Positions 29,497 to 39,308 of a stretch of 64,000 nt of DNA are shown piece after piece (the first letter of the stretch is position 1; the number at the start of each line of letters is the position of its first letter). Both the position numbers and the translations under genes were made by a program. The notes beneath the pieces are model-generated. The model made no database searches. It was not told the DNA's origin and saw only the letters and a list, made by a program, of their open reading frames with translations. The stretch covers positions 1,054,001-1,118,000 of the forward strand of contig NZ_CP017916.1 of NCBI RefSeq assembly GCF_002119525.1, read 5' to 3'. Source of the DNA: Vibrio syngnathi (GTDB lineage: Bacteria; Pseudomonadota; Gammaproteobacteria; Enterobacterales; Vibrionaceae).

Positions 29497-30966
29497 CTAG
29501 CTAAATAAGCCGTGCAAAAACCACTGTTTATCTGGTGTTCTAAATATCCAGAGCCATCGACCGTTTTCACTGTGAGCAATAAAGTAGTCACGAATGATCT
29601 TCTCTCCGTCCCACCAGCCAGACACAATGCGCTCAGGGCCTTGAGATAAGGTGACGCTTTCGGTTAGTGCTTCGGGCTCTGGCAGTAAAATACTGGGCCT
29701 GAGTCGTTGTTGGTTGACGCTGAGAGCTATGGTTTGTTGCTCGCTCCCTGAGGGAGTTTGTCTCTTTGACACAGGTTTACTCAGTGTTGGGAGTGAATAC
29801 TGATTGGCCTTTTCTGGCCTTGGGTCGTATTGTATTTTCGGTGTTTGAATGCAGGCTTGCCCAAGCTTTGCTTGCAGTAGTGAGAGCAAATCTAACGTGG
29901 CAAGTGTTCCTGTGTTACCATCAAAAAGATCATGGTAGGCCATTTGCGGTTCTCCATGACGAACCAAGGATAGGGTCAGCCCCTGAACCGGTGCTGTGAG
30001 CTTTAGTGATTCTAAGGTGAGATGCGTGAGATTTGCCCACTTTGTCGCAAGGTAATCACCTTGTGCTGAATAAAAAGAGACAGGGTGGTCGTCTTTATTT
30101 CTTAGGTGCAAAGTCAGCGTTAACTCGAAAGCCACTCGGTCACGTAACCTCAAAAAGCATTCGAGCTGATTCAACAATTTCAGCAAAGGCTTTTCGATGA
30201 ATAGGATGTTTTCAATATCAAACAGCAGCTCCAAATATTGTTGGAAACTCTCTGGTGGATGATAAAAATCAATAGGGTGCTTGAACTGCCCATTAAGACG
30301 ACCCACATAGTTCACCAAGTCGATATCAAAGCGGCGCGCGACATCTTGCAAAGGCAGCTTTAATAGGTCTTCTACGACATTGATACCAACACGATTCAGG
30401 CGCTCAACTTGTTTAGCAGGAAGCTCGCTTGAACTCAGCGCCTGCTGACTTACCCAAGCTTTCATTTGCTCAACATTGTTCGTCGCTTGGTTGATGGATT
30501 GCTTGCCTAAAAGGATTGCAGAAAGCGGCGAATAACCCGTGGCAAAGCTGAACTGGATATTGAGCGTTTCTAAATGGCTTTTGAGTTCATGCCAGTAGTT
30601 ATCTAGCCCATCGTAAAGCGACAGCATGTTAGAGGCCTTAATCAATAATCCATTAGGTGGCAGTAAGGCCATGTCGGATGTAACCAGATAGGCCCATTGA
30701 GCAATCTCTTTCAGCTTATTTTTCTCTAGCTCAATGATGTAAGGGTGAACGTGTAAGTTATGGCAAAGCGCCGCTGCAGATCCTAGCCCCATACCTAGTG
30801 TTATGCCTGATTCCAGCGCGGCTGGGTTAGCTTGCAGCACATGGTGATCTTTTTCATCCACGATGATAATAGGTTGTTCGCGTGAGTCTTTGCTTGAACC
30901 CAATTCATTAGAGTTAAACAAGGTATCCAACTGCAGAGATGGAAAGTGCAGATAAAGCCACAACAT
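29497..30966 (-). CDS. imuB: ImuB, catalytically inactive Y-family polymerase homologue
   Basis: Adaptor that brings DnaE2 to the beta clamp in SOS mutagenesis. It has 489 residues and a Y-family fold, but the acidic catalytic motif at the N-terminus is replaced by MLWLYLHFPSLQLDTLF, the usual ImuB form. The second acidic motif is likewise not intact (MLSLYDGLDNYW). The little-finger region is present, with an extended C-terminal tail. It starts 3 bases after imuA and belongs to the same message. DinP/UmuC is excluded by the lost residues. Confidence 0.93.
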   Translation of the reverse strand: MLWLYLHFPSLQLDTLFNSNELGSSKDSREQPIIIVDEKDHHVLQANPAALESGITLGMGLGSAAALCHNLHVHPYIIELEKNKLKEIAQWAYLVTSDMALLPPNGLLIKASNMLSLYDGLDNYWHELKSHLETLNIQFSFATGYSPLSAILLGKQSINQATNNVEQMKAWVSQQALSSSELPAKQVERLNRVGINVVEDLLKLPLQDVARRFDIDLVNYVGRLNGQFKHPIDFYHPPESFQQYLELLFDIENILFIEKPLLKLLNQLECFLRLRDRVAFELTLTLHLRNKDDHPVSFYSAQGDYLATKWANLTHLTLESLKLTAPVQGLTLSLVRHGEPQMAYHDLFDGNTGTLATLDLLSLLQAKLGQACIQTPKIQYDPRPEKANQYSLPTLSKPVSKRQTPSGSEQQTIALSVNQQRLRPSILLPEPEALTESVTLSQGPERIVSGWWDGEKIIRDYFIAHSENGRWLWIFRTPDKQWFLHGLFS

Positions 30967-30969
30967 ACG

Positions 30970-31677
30970 CTAGCCTTGCTTTGCAATAGGAAAAGCAAGC
31001 ACAGTGTTACCTGACAAAGCACGGTCTAAGTTGTCTTCATAAACGACTTGCTCTGTGAGTAACGGCCAGTTATGTGTCATGTCTAGAATAAAGCTGCCAT
31101 ACGACCAACTGCCTTTTCTTTTGGTGATCTCAACCTTTAACCCTTGAGCGTGAGAAGACAGCTTCATGCTTAAAGAAACGGGTAGGGATAACTGATTATG
31201 GCTGGTAGCTTTAAAATGAAATTGCAGACACTTACCGGTTTCGCTTGCTGCTTGCAGGCGCTTGGTTTGGTGGATTTCGAGATTGGTTCCCCATAACAAT
31301 ACAGAATGACAGGCACCACTCTTGAGGCACTGTTCAGCGGCCCATAATGCATCGAGGTCGCGTTGAGGCTCGATAACGAGAATATTTTCTAGTTGAATCC
31401 TTTGGCTGCTAAAAAACTCGGCACCTATTTTCCCTGGCGGGTTAATGAATATGGCCAGTTTCTGTGAGTTTTGTTGAGCTAAATAAGGAGTGAGTAGACG
31501 AAGTTCACCGATCCCTTGTTGTGACTCAACTTCAATAACGCCGTGCGTTGGGAAGCCGCCATCAAGTTGCTTATCCAATTGAGGATAGCCTGTCGAAGTG
31601 GTACTTCCTAGCGTTGTTGATTGTAATCCTTTCCAGATTAACTGGCGGTCTTGTAAGTTTTTTATTAGTTCATGCAT
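30970..31677 (-). CDS. imuA: ImuA, RecA/SulA-like mutagenesis protein
   Basis: First gene of the SOS mutagenesis cassette. I chose the ATG at 31677 (MHELIKNLQDRQLIWKG), giving 235 residues. An in-frame ATG at 31734 would add 19 residues that run through the LexA box, so it is very unlikely. The protein keeps a RecA-like core: QLDGGFPTHGVIEVE, then YPQLD..L and FINPPGKIGAEFF. ImuA's precise action is still debated; it is required with ImuB and DnaE2 for induced mutation in other bacteria. Confidence 0.92.
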   Translation of the reverse strand: MHELIKNLQDRQLIWKGLQSTTLGSTTSTGYPQLDKQLDGGFPTHGVIEVESQQGIGELRLLTPYLAQQNSQKLAIFINPPGKIGAEFFSSQRIQLENILVIEPQRDLDALWAAEQCLKSGACHSVLLWGTNLEIHQTKRLQAASETGKCLQFHFKATSHNQLSLPVSLSMKLSSHAQGLKVEITKRKGSWSYGSFILDMTHNWPLLTEQVVYEDNLDRALSGNTVLAFPIAKQG

Positions 31678-31687
31678 AATTAAATAC

Positions 31688-31703
31688 CTGTATATACATA
31701 CAG
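31688..31703 (-). promoter_or_regulatory. LexA (SOS) box of imuA-imuB-dnaE2
   Basis: CTG-TATATACATA-CAG is a full CTG-N10-CAG LexA operator with an AT-rich centre. It is 10 bases upstream of the imuA start codon, so LexA bound here would block transcription or sit at the transcript start. Confidence 0.9.
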
Positions 31704-31782
31704 TATATTTAACAATGAAAAAGATGCAAAGCAAAATGACGAAAATTAGCGGAAGTAAGCGTTAGATGATTGATTTGGATAT

Positions 31783-31806
31783 AAAAAAAGCCGCTATTAA
31801 AGCGAC
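31783..31806 (-). terminator. Terminator after yciK
   Basis: On the minus strand GTCGCT and AGCGGC pair (one G-U pair) around TTTAAT/A, followed by seven Ts. It separates yciK from the imuA promoter. Confidence 0.82.
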
Positions 31807-31831
31807 CTCTTGTTATTGCTCATAATATCAG

Positions 31832-32572
31832 CTACTTAGGTTGAGCATCGATACATTGGCCATTAATGTCTGTCACACTTGGGTTCATTAAGTGTAGATA
31901 AAGCGGGATGATGTCGAGTGGCGTTTTTAACTTGTTCGCATCTTCACCTGGGTACGCTTTTGCACGCATGCGTGTTTGAGTGCCTCCTGGGTTAATTGCG
32001 TTTACACGGATGTTAGTGTCTTCAAGCTCGTCCGCTAGGATTTGCATCATGCCTTCTGTTGCAAACTTTGAAATTGCGTAAGTGCCCCAAAACGCACGGC
32101 CAGAGTGACCAACCGTTGAAGAGGTAAAGACAATACGACCGGCTTCCGCTTTTTTAATAACTGGCAGTAATGCTTGAGTCATTAGAAATTCAGCTTTAAC
32201 GTTGATTTGCATGACGCCATCAAACGTTTCTTCATCGATTTGATTAAACGGACTTAACGTGCCAAGCACACCTGCGTTATGCAGTAGACCATCTAAGCGA
32301 CCGAACTGAGATTCAATGGTTTCAGCCATGTCGATGTAGTTCTGTTTCGTCGCGCCTTTTAAATCCAGTGGGATAATCGCAGGTTGCGGGTAACCAGAAC
32401 TTTCGATTTCGTCGTAAATCAATTCAAGGTTTTTGACATTGCGGCCTAACAGAATGACAGTTGCGCCATGTTGAGCGAAACTTAGTGCGGCTTGGCGACC
32501 AATGCCAGCACCGGCACCTGTAACCAAAATTACTTTATCTTTGAGGGCATCTGTAGAGATTGGGTAATCCAC
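31832..32572 (-). CDS. yciK: Short-chain dehydrogenase YciK
   Basis: A 246-residue SDR enzyme of unknown substrate. The cofactor motif TGAGAGIG, the NAG in HNAGVLG, the Ser in FTSSTVG and YAISK with catalytic Tyr and Lys are all present. It matches E. coli YciK along its length. I chose the GTG at 32572 because AAGGA lies 8 bases upstream and VDYPISTDALKDK then starts the protein as in the family. An ATG at 32608 would add 12 residues. It is divergent from sohB, the same neighbour as in E. coli. Confidence 0.88.
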   Translation of the reverse strand: MDYPISTDALKDKVILVTGAGAGIGRQAALSFAQHGATVILLGRNVKNLELIYDEIESSGYPQPAIIPLDLKGATKQNYIDMAETIESQFGRLDGLLHNAGVLGTLSPFNQIDEETFDGVMQINVKAEFLMTQALLPVIKKAEAGRIVFTSSTVGHSGRAFWGTYAISKFATEGMMQILADELEDTNIRVNAINPGGTQTRMRAKAYPGEDANKLKTPLDIIPLYLHLMNPSVTDINGQCIDAQPK

Positions 32573-32709
32573 TGTGCTTATCCTTCTTTCTTTTATTATG
32601 TTCGTCATTCCATTGATGTTAAATCACACAGATAACCGCAGGAATGATGAGAAATTCTTGGTAATCGTGACAAGATGGTTACAATACACTAATTCATACA
32701 ATAGGGGAT

Positions 32710-33777
32710 ATGACATTGGAATTTTTGTTGGACTACGGCTTGTTTTTAGCCAAGATTGCGACAGTTGTAATCGCCATCATTGCAATTTTAGTGATTGCTA
32801 AATCGGTGGGTGGAAAATCAAGCGCGATTAAAGGTGAGCTGGAAATCACGAACCTATCTGAACATCACAAACAAACGATTGAGCAACTTGAGCACCATCT
32901 ACATGATGATGCTTTCATCAAAGCCCGTGATAAAGCAGAAAAGAAAGCGGAAAAAGAAAAAGTAAAATCACGTGGCAAAGAAGTGAAAAAAGCAGCGAAA
33001 GAGGGTGAGCTTGATAGCAAGCGTGAACCACACCTATTCGTTCTCGATTTTAACGGCAGCATTGATGCGAAAGAAGTGGCTTCGTTACGTGAAGAGGTAA
33101 CGGCGGTGTTGGCTGTGGCTCGTGAAGGTGATGAAGTATTGCTTAAGCTTGAGTCTGGCGGTGGCATGGTTCACGGCTATGGTTTGGCGTCTTCTCAACT
33201 TGATCGCATCAAAGCAGCAGGTTTGCCTCTAACTATCTCGGTAGACAAAGTAGCCGCGAGTGGTGGTTACATGATGGCATGTATTGCGGACAAAATTGTA
33301 TCTGCACCGTTTGCTATTGTTGGCTCTATTGGTGTTATTGCTCAACTGCCAAACTTCAATAAATTGCTTAAAAAGCATGACATTGAGTTCGAACAGCTAA
33401 CGGCGGGTGAGTACAAACGCACGCTTACTATGTTTGGTGAGAACAGCGATAAAGCACGCGAGAAGTTTAAAGAAGAGCTCGAAGAGACGCATGGCTTATT
33501 CAAAGACTTCATCCGTGATCACCGCCCAGCACTCGATCTTGAAAAAGTAGCAACGGGTGAGCACTGGTTTGGCACACAAGCGCATGAACTTGGGCTAGTG
33601 GATGAGATCAGGACTTCTGATGATTTAGTCGTAGCAGCATGTAAAGACAAGACGGTTCTAGCGATTCACTACGTACAAAAGAAAAAATTATCAGATAAGC
33701 TAGCAGGCGTTGCAGGTAAATCTGCAGACAGTGTGCTGATGAAGTTGATTGAACGTGGCCAAAAGCCGATTGTTTAA
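32710..33777 (+). CDS. sohB: Inner-membrane peptidase SohB
   Basis: An S49-family serine protease, a relative of signal peptide peptidase SppA. It has 355 residues, close to E. coli SohB. One membrane segment lies at about 7-29, then a charged Lys/Glu-rich linker, then the protease domain. VDKVAASGGYMMACIADKI contains the nucleophile Ser. Its physiological substrate is unknown; E. coli sohB was found as a multicopy suppressor of htrA. The ATG follows AGGGGATA. Confidence 0.92.
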   Translation: MTLEFLLDYGLFLAKIATVVIAIIAILVIAKSVGGKSSAIKGELEITNLSEHHKQTIEQLEHHLHDDAFIKARDKAEKKAEKEKVKSRGKEVKKAAKEGELDSKREPHLFVLDFNGSIDAKEVASLREEVTAVLAVAREGDEVLLKLESGGGMVHGYGLASSQLDRIKAAGLPLTISVDKVAASGGYMMACIADKIVSAPFAIVGSIGVIAQLPNFNKLLKKHDIEFEQLTAGEYKRTLTMFGENSDKAREKFKEELEETHGLFKDFIRDHRPALDLEKVATGEHWFGTQAHELGLVDEIRTSDDLVVAACKDKTVLAIHYVQKKKLSDKLAGVAGKSADSVLMKLIERGQKPIV

Positions 33778-33850
33778 GCTTATTTAGCTTTAGCTCTAGT
33801 ATCTAGGTTTAGTGCCTTGCGTCTATTGAAGACGTTTGAGCCTTAAAAAG

Positions 33851-33884
33851 AAAGCGCATAAGTCATCAGACTTATGCGCTTTTT
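33851..33884. terminator. Bidirectional terminator between sohB and spoVR
   Basis: AAAGCGCATAAGTC and GACTTATGCGCTTT pair perfectly around ATCA, with A- and T-runs on both sides. It serves sohB and the convergent prkA-yeaH-spoVR transcript. Confidence 0.9.
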
Positions 33885-33983
33885 ATTGCTCCACTTCCGA
33901 GCGGGTTTAACCACTATGTTGTAGGGGGAGCGGAGTCTTATATCAACCACTTACCACTTGCCATTTACTTCTTGTGATTGGCA

Positions 33984-35564
33984 TTAAATCTTGGCTCCAT
34001 AATCATTGCGCTTTGGACAAGTGGTCAGAATTTCTCTATGACCCGTATCTTTGACTTCCTCCAAAATTACATCAAAGCCCCATAAACGATAGAGATGTTT
34101 CATCACTTCGTCGTAGCCTTTATCAAGCGGGATACGGCCGTGAGGCACATACTGCAGTGTCATTGAACGATCACCACGAACATCGACATTAAACACCTGA
34201 ATATTCGGCTCAAGGTTGCTTAGGTTGTATTGCGCCGCAAGCTTTTCACGAATCAAGCGATAGCCCGGATCGTCGTGAATAGCGCTTATCTCAATCGTGT
34301 TTTTGCGGTCGTCGTCGAGCACAGAGAACAGTTTAAAGTCTCGAATGATCTTTGGAGAAAGATATTGGCTGATAAAGCTTTCATCTTTGAAATTGTGCAT
34401 GGCAAAGTGCACCGCCTCTAACCAATCACTTCCGGCTAATTCAGGGAACCACTCTTTGTCTTCATCGGTTGGTTCTTCACATATGCGTCGAATGTCTCTA
34501 AACATGGCAAAGCCAAGCGCATAAGGGTTTATCCCACTGAAATAGGGGCTGTTGTAGGCGGGTTGTGCGACCACGCTGGTGTGGCTGTGTAGGAATTCTA
34601 AGATGAACTTATCACTCACCAAGCCTTCGTCGTAAAGATGGTTAAGAATGGTGTAGTGCCAGAAGGTTGCCCAACCCTCATTCATTACTTGAGTTTGTTT
34701 CTGAGGATAGAAGTATTGGCTCACCTTGCGAACAATACGAACACACTCACGTTGCCAAGGTTCAAGCAGTGGCGCGTTTTTCTCAATAAAGTAGAGAATG
34801 TTTTCTTGAGGCTCACTAGGGAAACGGTTCTTGGTTTCTTCTTCCTTACTTTTGTTCTGAGGAACGGTTCTCCACAGCTCGTTCACTTGAGATTGCAGAT
34901 AAGCTTCGCGCTCTTCTTGTCTTGCGGTTTCTTCTGCAATGGAAATCTTCTCAGGGCGTTTGTATCTGTCTACACCGTAATTCATGAGAGCATGACAAGA
35001 ATCGAGAAGTTTCTCGACTTCAGCCACACCATACTTTTCTTCGCAATCGGTAATGTACTTTTTCGCAAACAATAGGTAGTCGATAATCGAGCTTGCATCC
35101 GTCCAAGTCTGGAATAGGTAGTTGCCTTTAAAGAAAGAGTTATGACCATAACAAGCATGAGCCATTACCAACGCTTGCATCGTGACCGTGTTCTCTTCCA
35201 TCAGATATGCGATACAAGGATCTGAATTGATCACGATTTCGTACGCTAATCCCATTTGGCCGTGTTTGTAGTTTTGTTCTGTCTGGATGAACTTCTTACC
35301 AAAAGACCAGTGGTTGTAATTGATGGGCATACCAATACTGGAGTAAGCATCCATCATCTGCTCAGAGGTAATCACTTCAATCTGGTTCGGGTAAGTGTCT
35401 AAACGGTAATGCTGCGCCACACGCTTAATTTCTACGTGATATTGCTCTAAGAGGTTGAACGTCCAATCTGGACCATCAGGCAGCATCTTGTCGTTTCTCT
35501 TCTGTGTCGCTTTGTCTCTATCGGCAATGTTTGATTTCTCTGCAACGTTTGATTTTGCTGTCAT
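33984..35564 (-). CDS. SpoVR-family protein (YcgB-like)
   Basis: A 526-residue cytoplasmic protein named after the Bacillus spore-cortex gene spoVR but common in non-spore-formers. The function is not known. WATFWHYTILNHLYDEG and SGINPYALGFAMFRDIRRICEEPT are long conserved blocks with many aromatic and charged residues. It is third in the prkA-yeaH-spoVR order, 11 bases after yeaH, so it is in the same operon. In E. coli the homologue ycgB is separate from yeaGH but, to my knowledge, shares RpoS control. Confidence 0.9.
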   Translation of the reverse strand: MTAKSNVAEKSNIADRDKATQKRNDKMLPDGPDWTFNLLEQYHVEIKRVAQHYRLDTYPNQIEVITSEQMMDAYSSIGMPINYNHWSFGKKFIQTEQNYKHGQMGLAYEIVINSDPCIAYLMEENTVTMQALVMAHACYGHNSFFKGNYLFQTWTDASSIIDYLLFAKKYITDCEEKYGVAEVEKLLDSCHALMNYGVDRYKRPEKISIAEETARQEEREAYLQSQVNELWRTVPQNKSKEEETKNRFPSEPQENILYFIEKNAPLLEPWQRECVRIVRKVSQYFYPQKQTQVMNEGWATFWHYTILNHLYDEGLVSDKFILEFLHSHTSVVAQPAYNSPYFSGINPYALGFAMFRDIRRICEEPTDEDKEWFPELAGSDWLEAVHFAMHNFKDESFISQYLSPKIIRDFKLFSVLDDDRKNTIEISAIHDDPGYRLIREKLAAQYNLSNLEPNIQVFNVDVRGDRSMTLQYVPHGRIPLDKGYDEVMKHLYRLWGFDVILEEVKDTGHREILTTCPKRNDYGAKI

Positions 35565-35575
35565 GGCAAGCCCCC

Positions 35576-36847
35576 TTACGCTGTCTCTTTCTGGAACAGT
35601 TCTCTAAACACAGGAAAAATATCATCCACTGTTTTAATGTTTTTCATGGCGAAGTTGTCAAAGCTACTCTCGAGTTTTTCGTACTCGTGCCAAAGCGTTT
35701 GGTGTGAACGGCGGGTAATCTCGATGTAAGAGTAATATTGGCAAGTCGGCAATAGCGTATTGACCAGCAGTTCTTTACAGCGAGGCGAGTCATCAGCCCA
35801 GTTATCTCCATCAGAAGCTTGTGCTGCGTAGATGTTCCACTCATTAGCAGGATAACGGTCTGCGACAATTTCTTTCATTAGTTTCAGTGCACTAGAAACG
35901 ATGGTGCCGCCAGTTTCTTGTGAGTAGAAAAACTCATGTTCGTCGACTTCTTTAGCCTGAGTATGGTGACGAATAAACACTACATCGACGTTTTCGTATG
36001 TGCGATTGAGGAATAAGTAAAGCAGTACGTAGAAGCGTTTTGCGATGTCCTTGGTGGCTTGATCCATTGAGCCCGATACATCCATTAGACAGAACATTAC
36101 CGCTTGGCTGGATGGAATAGGGCGCTTCTCGTAATTTTTGTAACGTAAATCGAAAGTGTCAATGAATGGCACGCTCTCAATGCGTTTACGCAGTTCGGCG
36201 ATCTCTTCTTTTAGACGTGTTTCTTCAAAGGGTTGTGCAGGCTCAGTCATTTTAACTTGGTCGAGCTGCTCCATTAGAGTATTTAATTCACGCTTTCTGC
36301 CCGCCGTCATCGCCGTTCTTCGAGCGAGAGATTGTTGTAGAGAGCGGACAATAGCGATGTTAGATGGAATCCCCGCGCTTTGATAACCAGAGCGGTGTGT
36401 TTTCCATTCGGTGATTTTGTTGACCTGATTCTTCTCTAGATTAGGAAGAGCTAAATCTTCAAAGAGAATATCAAGATATTCATCTTTTGAAATTTGGAAG
36501 GTGAATTCATCTTGGCCTTCGCCATCAGGGCTAGCATCACCTTGGCCTGCGCCACCACCTTGACCGCCACCTTTAGGGCGTTCAATTTTATCGCCCGTGA
36601 TGAACTGGTCATTACCTGGGTGAACTCGTTCTCTTACGCCGCCTTGACCTTGGTGAAAGCTTGGTTCTTTGATGTCTTTATGAGGAATAGTGACGTCTTC
36701 ACCGGTTTCAGTATTGGTGATTGAGCGTCGGTTAACTGCATCGGCCACAGATTCTTTGATTTGCTCTTTATGGCGTCTTAAGAAGCGCTGTCTATTTACA
36801 GCACTCTTATTTTTGCCATTGAGCCTCCGATCGATAAATTGTGCCAT
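35576..36847 (-). CDS. yeaH: YeaH/YhbH family protein with VWA-like domain
   Basis: A 423-residue protein of unknown function that accompanies PrkA kinase. The N-terminal half is highly charged, with a Gly-rich [14 protein letters not shown] linker (about residues 92-105). The C-terminal half has a MIDAS-like motif in [14 protein letters not shown], suggesting a von Willebrand A fold that binds a metal. It lies 83 bases after prkA and 11 bases before spoVR, the standard three-gene module. Confidence 0.92.
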   Translation of the reverse strand: MAQFIDRRLNGKNKSAVNRQRFLRRHKEQIKESVADAVNRRSITNTETGEDVTIPHKDIKEPSFHQGQGGVRERVHPGNDQFITGDKIERPKGGGQGGGAGQGDASPDGEGQDEFTFQISKDEYLDILFEDLALPNLEKNQVNKITEWKTHRSGYQSAGIPSNIAIVRSLQQSLARRTAMTAGRKRELNTLMEQLDQVKMTEPAQPFEETRLKEEIAELRKRIESVPFIDTFDLRYKNYEKRPIPSSQAVMFCLMDVSGSMDQATKDIAKRFYVLLYLFLNRTYENVDVVFIRHHTQAKEVDEHEFFYSQETGGTIVSSALKLMKEIVADRYPANEWNIYAAQASDGDNWADDSPRCKELLVNTLLPTCQYYSYIEITRRSHQTLWHEYEKLESSFDNFAMKNIKTVDDIFPVFRELFQKETA

Positions 36848-36930
36848 AAGAACTCCCTCTCAGCTGATGTCGCGATCCTACTTTTTTATTATGTACGAGC
36901 TGCTCACTTGAACAGCTCAGTACCGTTTGG

Positions 36931-38865
36931 TTATGAGGATTTGCGAACTCTTAGGTACCACTCGGATAGCAGTCTAACTTGTTTCTCGGTATAGCCTTTT
37001 TCCATCATACGAGCAACGAAGTCGTCATGTTTTTTCTGATCATCCGTTGAGGTCTTAGCATTGAACGAAATAACAGGAAGTAGCTCTTCTGTGTTGGAGA
37101 ACATTTTCTTCTCAATCACAGTGCGCAGTTTCTCGTAGCTCGTCCACACCGGGTTTTGACCGTTATTGTTGGCTTTGGCACGAAGCACAAAGTTCACAAT
37201 TTCATTTCGGAAGTCTTTAGGGTTACTGATCCCAGCTGTTTTCTCGATTTTCTCTAGTTCACCATTCAGAGAAGCACGGTCAAATAGCTGTCCTGTTTCT
37301 GGATCGCGGTACTCTTGGTCTTGAATCCAGAAGTCCGCGTAGGTGACATAGCGGTCGAAGATATTCTGTCCGTACTCAGAGTAAGACTCTAGGTAAGCGG
37401 TTTGAATTTCTTTACCAATGAATTCTACATAACGCGGTACTAGGTATCCTTTCAAGAACTCAAGATACTTCTCAGCGGTTTCTTGAGGGAACTGCTCACG
37501 TTCGATTTGTTGTTCAATCACGTAGAACAAGTGAACCGGGTTTGCCGCCACTTCTGCTTGGTCGAAGTTAAATACACGAGACAGGATCTTAAAGGCGAAA
37601 CGCGTTGATAGCCCAGACATGCCTTCGTCAACACCTGCGTAGTCTCGGTACTCTTGGTAACTCTTCGCTTTTGGATCGGTGTCTTTTAGAGTCTCACCAT
37701 CGTAAACCCGCATTTTTGAGAACAGAGAAGAGTTTTCAGGCTCTTTTAGTCTCGATAGGATGCTGAATTGCGATAGCAGATCGAGTGTGCTTGGTGAACA
37801 AGGGGCTTTGGAGAGTTCACTGTGCTCAAGCAGTTTTTGGTAGATCTTAACTTCTTCAGAGACACGCAGACAGTAAGGAACTTTTACAATGTACACACGG
37901 TCGAGGAAGGCTTCGTTGTTTTTGTTGTTACGGAAGGTCTGCCACTCGGATTCGTTTGAGTGAGCCAGAATCATACCGTCAAATGGCAGTGCAGAAAGCC
38001 CTTCGGTACCGTTGAAGTTACCTTCTTGGGTTGCTGTTAGAAGTGGGTGCAAGACTTTGATTGGCGCCTTGAACATCTCCACGAACTCCATCACACCTTG
38101 GTTTGCTTTACACAGCGCACCAGAGTAGCTGTAGGCATCAGGGTCATCTTGAGAGAAGTGCTCAAGTTTACGAATATCGACTTTACCAACCAGAGACGAG
38201 ATATCTTGGTTGTTTTCATCACCAGGCTCTGTCTTCGCAATCGCAACTTGGTCGAGAATAGAAGGGCGCAGTTTGATGACTTTGAATTTGGAGATGTCAC
38301 CACCGAAATCATGGAGGCGTTTCGCTGCCCAAGGTGACATGATGGAGCGTATGTAACGTTTCTCTATTCCGTACTCTTGTTTCAAAAGATCGCCATCTTC
38401 GTTTACGTCAAATAGACAGAAGGGGTGATCATTCACTGGGCTTCGCTCACCATCGGCAGACAGCACATAGATTGGTAGCTTTTGCATCAGTGCTTTGAGT
38501 TTTTCAGCAAGGGAAGATTTACCACCGCCCACAGGGCCAAGTAGATAAAGGATTTGCTTACGTTCTTCTAAACCTTGCGCTGCATGTTTTAGATAAGAAA
38601 CAATCTGTTCAATCGCGTCTTCCATGCCGTAGAAATCTTTAAATTCACTGTAGCGCGAGATGACACGGTTCGAGAAAATACGACTTAGTTGAGGGTCTTG
38701 AGCTGTGTCAATGACCTCCGGTTCGCCAATGGCAAGTAATAAGCGCTCGGCAGCATTCGCGTAAGCACTTTTATCGTCTTTACACAGCCCTAAGAACTCT
38801 TGCAATGTCAGCTCTTCTTCCTTGGCTGCTTCATAACGTGATTGATAGTGGTCAAAAATACTCAT
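36931..38865 (-). CDS. yeaG: PrkA-family serine protein kinase (YeaG)
   Basis: A 644-residue protein with an AAA-type P-loop (LLGPVGGGKSS) and a C-terminal kinase-like PrkA domain. E. coli YeaG is involved in nitrogen starvation and stress survival; whether it acts mainly as a kinase or an AAA protease is still disputed. I chose the ATG at 38865 because AAGGGG lies 9 bases upstream and MSIFDHYQSRYEAAK fits the family; a GTG at 38871 is too near the ribosome site. It leads the operon with yeaH and spoVR. Confidence 0.93.
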   Translation of the reverse strand: MSIFDHYQSRYEAAKEEELTLQEFLGLCKDDKSAYANAAERLLLAIGEPEVIDTAQDPQLSRIFSNRVISRYSEFKDFYGMEDAIEQIVSYLKHAAQGLEERKQILYLLGPVGGGKSSLAEKLKALMQKLPIYVLSADGERSPVNDHPFCLFDVNEDGDLLKQEYGIEKRYIRSIMSPWAAKRLHDFGGDISKFKVIKLRPSILDQVAIAKTEPGDENNQDISSLVGKVDIRKLEHFSQDDPDAYSYSGALCKANQGVMEFVEMFKAPIKVLHPLLTATQEGNFNGTEGLSALPFDGMILAHSNESEWQTFRNNKNNEAFLDRVYIVKVPYCLRVSEEVKIYQKLLEHSELSKAPCSPSTLDLLSQFSILSRLKEPENSSLFSKMRVYDGETLKDTDPKAKSYQEYRDYAGVDEGMSGLSTRFAFKILSRVFNFDQAEVAANPVHLFYVIEQQIEREQFPQETAEKYLEFLKGYLVPRYVEFIGKEIQTAYLESYSEYGQNIFDRYVTYADFWIQDQEYRDPETGQLFDRASLNGELEKIEKTAGISNPKDFRNEIVNFVLRAKANNNGQNPVWTSYEKLRTVIEKKMFSNTEELLPVISFNAKTSTDDQKKHDDFVARMMEKGYTEKQVRLLSEWYLRVRKSS

Positions 38866-39308
38866 AGTCACATTCCCCTTGTTAACCAGTCAAAACTGAC
38901 GAGCGATTGAAAAATAGGCTCTCCCTACATTTTAAGGTTAGACCCGCTTCCACAATTTTGCTTAACAATTATGTATTTATTTACAATTTTGCGTGTGAAA
39001 AACGTAGCGAGAGCAATAGGCAATTGAGGCTCTTAGAATCAAGTTATTTTACATTCGAGGGGATTTGATCGTTTGTTTTAAGATTTTAGGGCGTTTAACA
39101 ATAGTTATGCTGGATTGATGCCTGTCAGACGTATATCTGAACCTTATCGATATTCGTGAGTGGTTAATTAGATACTTTATAAGTCACTGTGTTTTTTGAT
39201 GTTGTTGGCGTTTTTTAGCCCTGTGACCCGAATAAAAAAGGGTTACTCATCATGAGTAACCCTTTTTTGAAACTTTATAAGCCCAGTTAAAGCTAATTTT
39301 CTAATGCA
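38866..39308. other. Gap between prkA and yfbU
   Basis: About 370 bases upstream of prkA, AT-rich near the gene, without a supported ORF. It must hold the promoter of the prkA operon. I looked for a sigma-54 GG-N10-GC pattern and found none that convinces. The yfbU terminator is at its far end. Confidence 0.5.
39235..39269. terminator. Terminator after yfbU
   Basis: AAAAAAGGGTTACTCAT and ATGAGTAACCCTTTTTT form a nearly perfect stem, flanked by A- and T-runs. It ends the minus-strand yfbU message. Confidence 0.9.

Noticed and set aside
31678..31734. Longer imuA start at 31734
   Set aside because: It would place the LexA operator inside the coding region; the extra residues resemble no ImuA.
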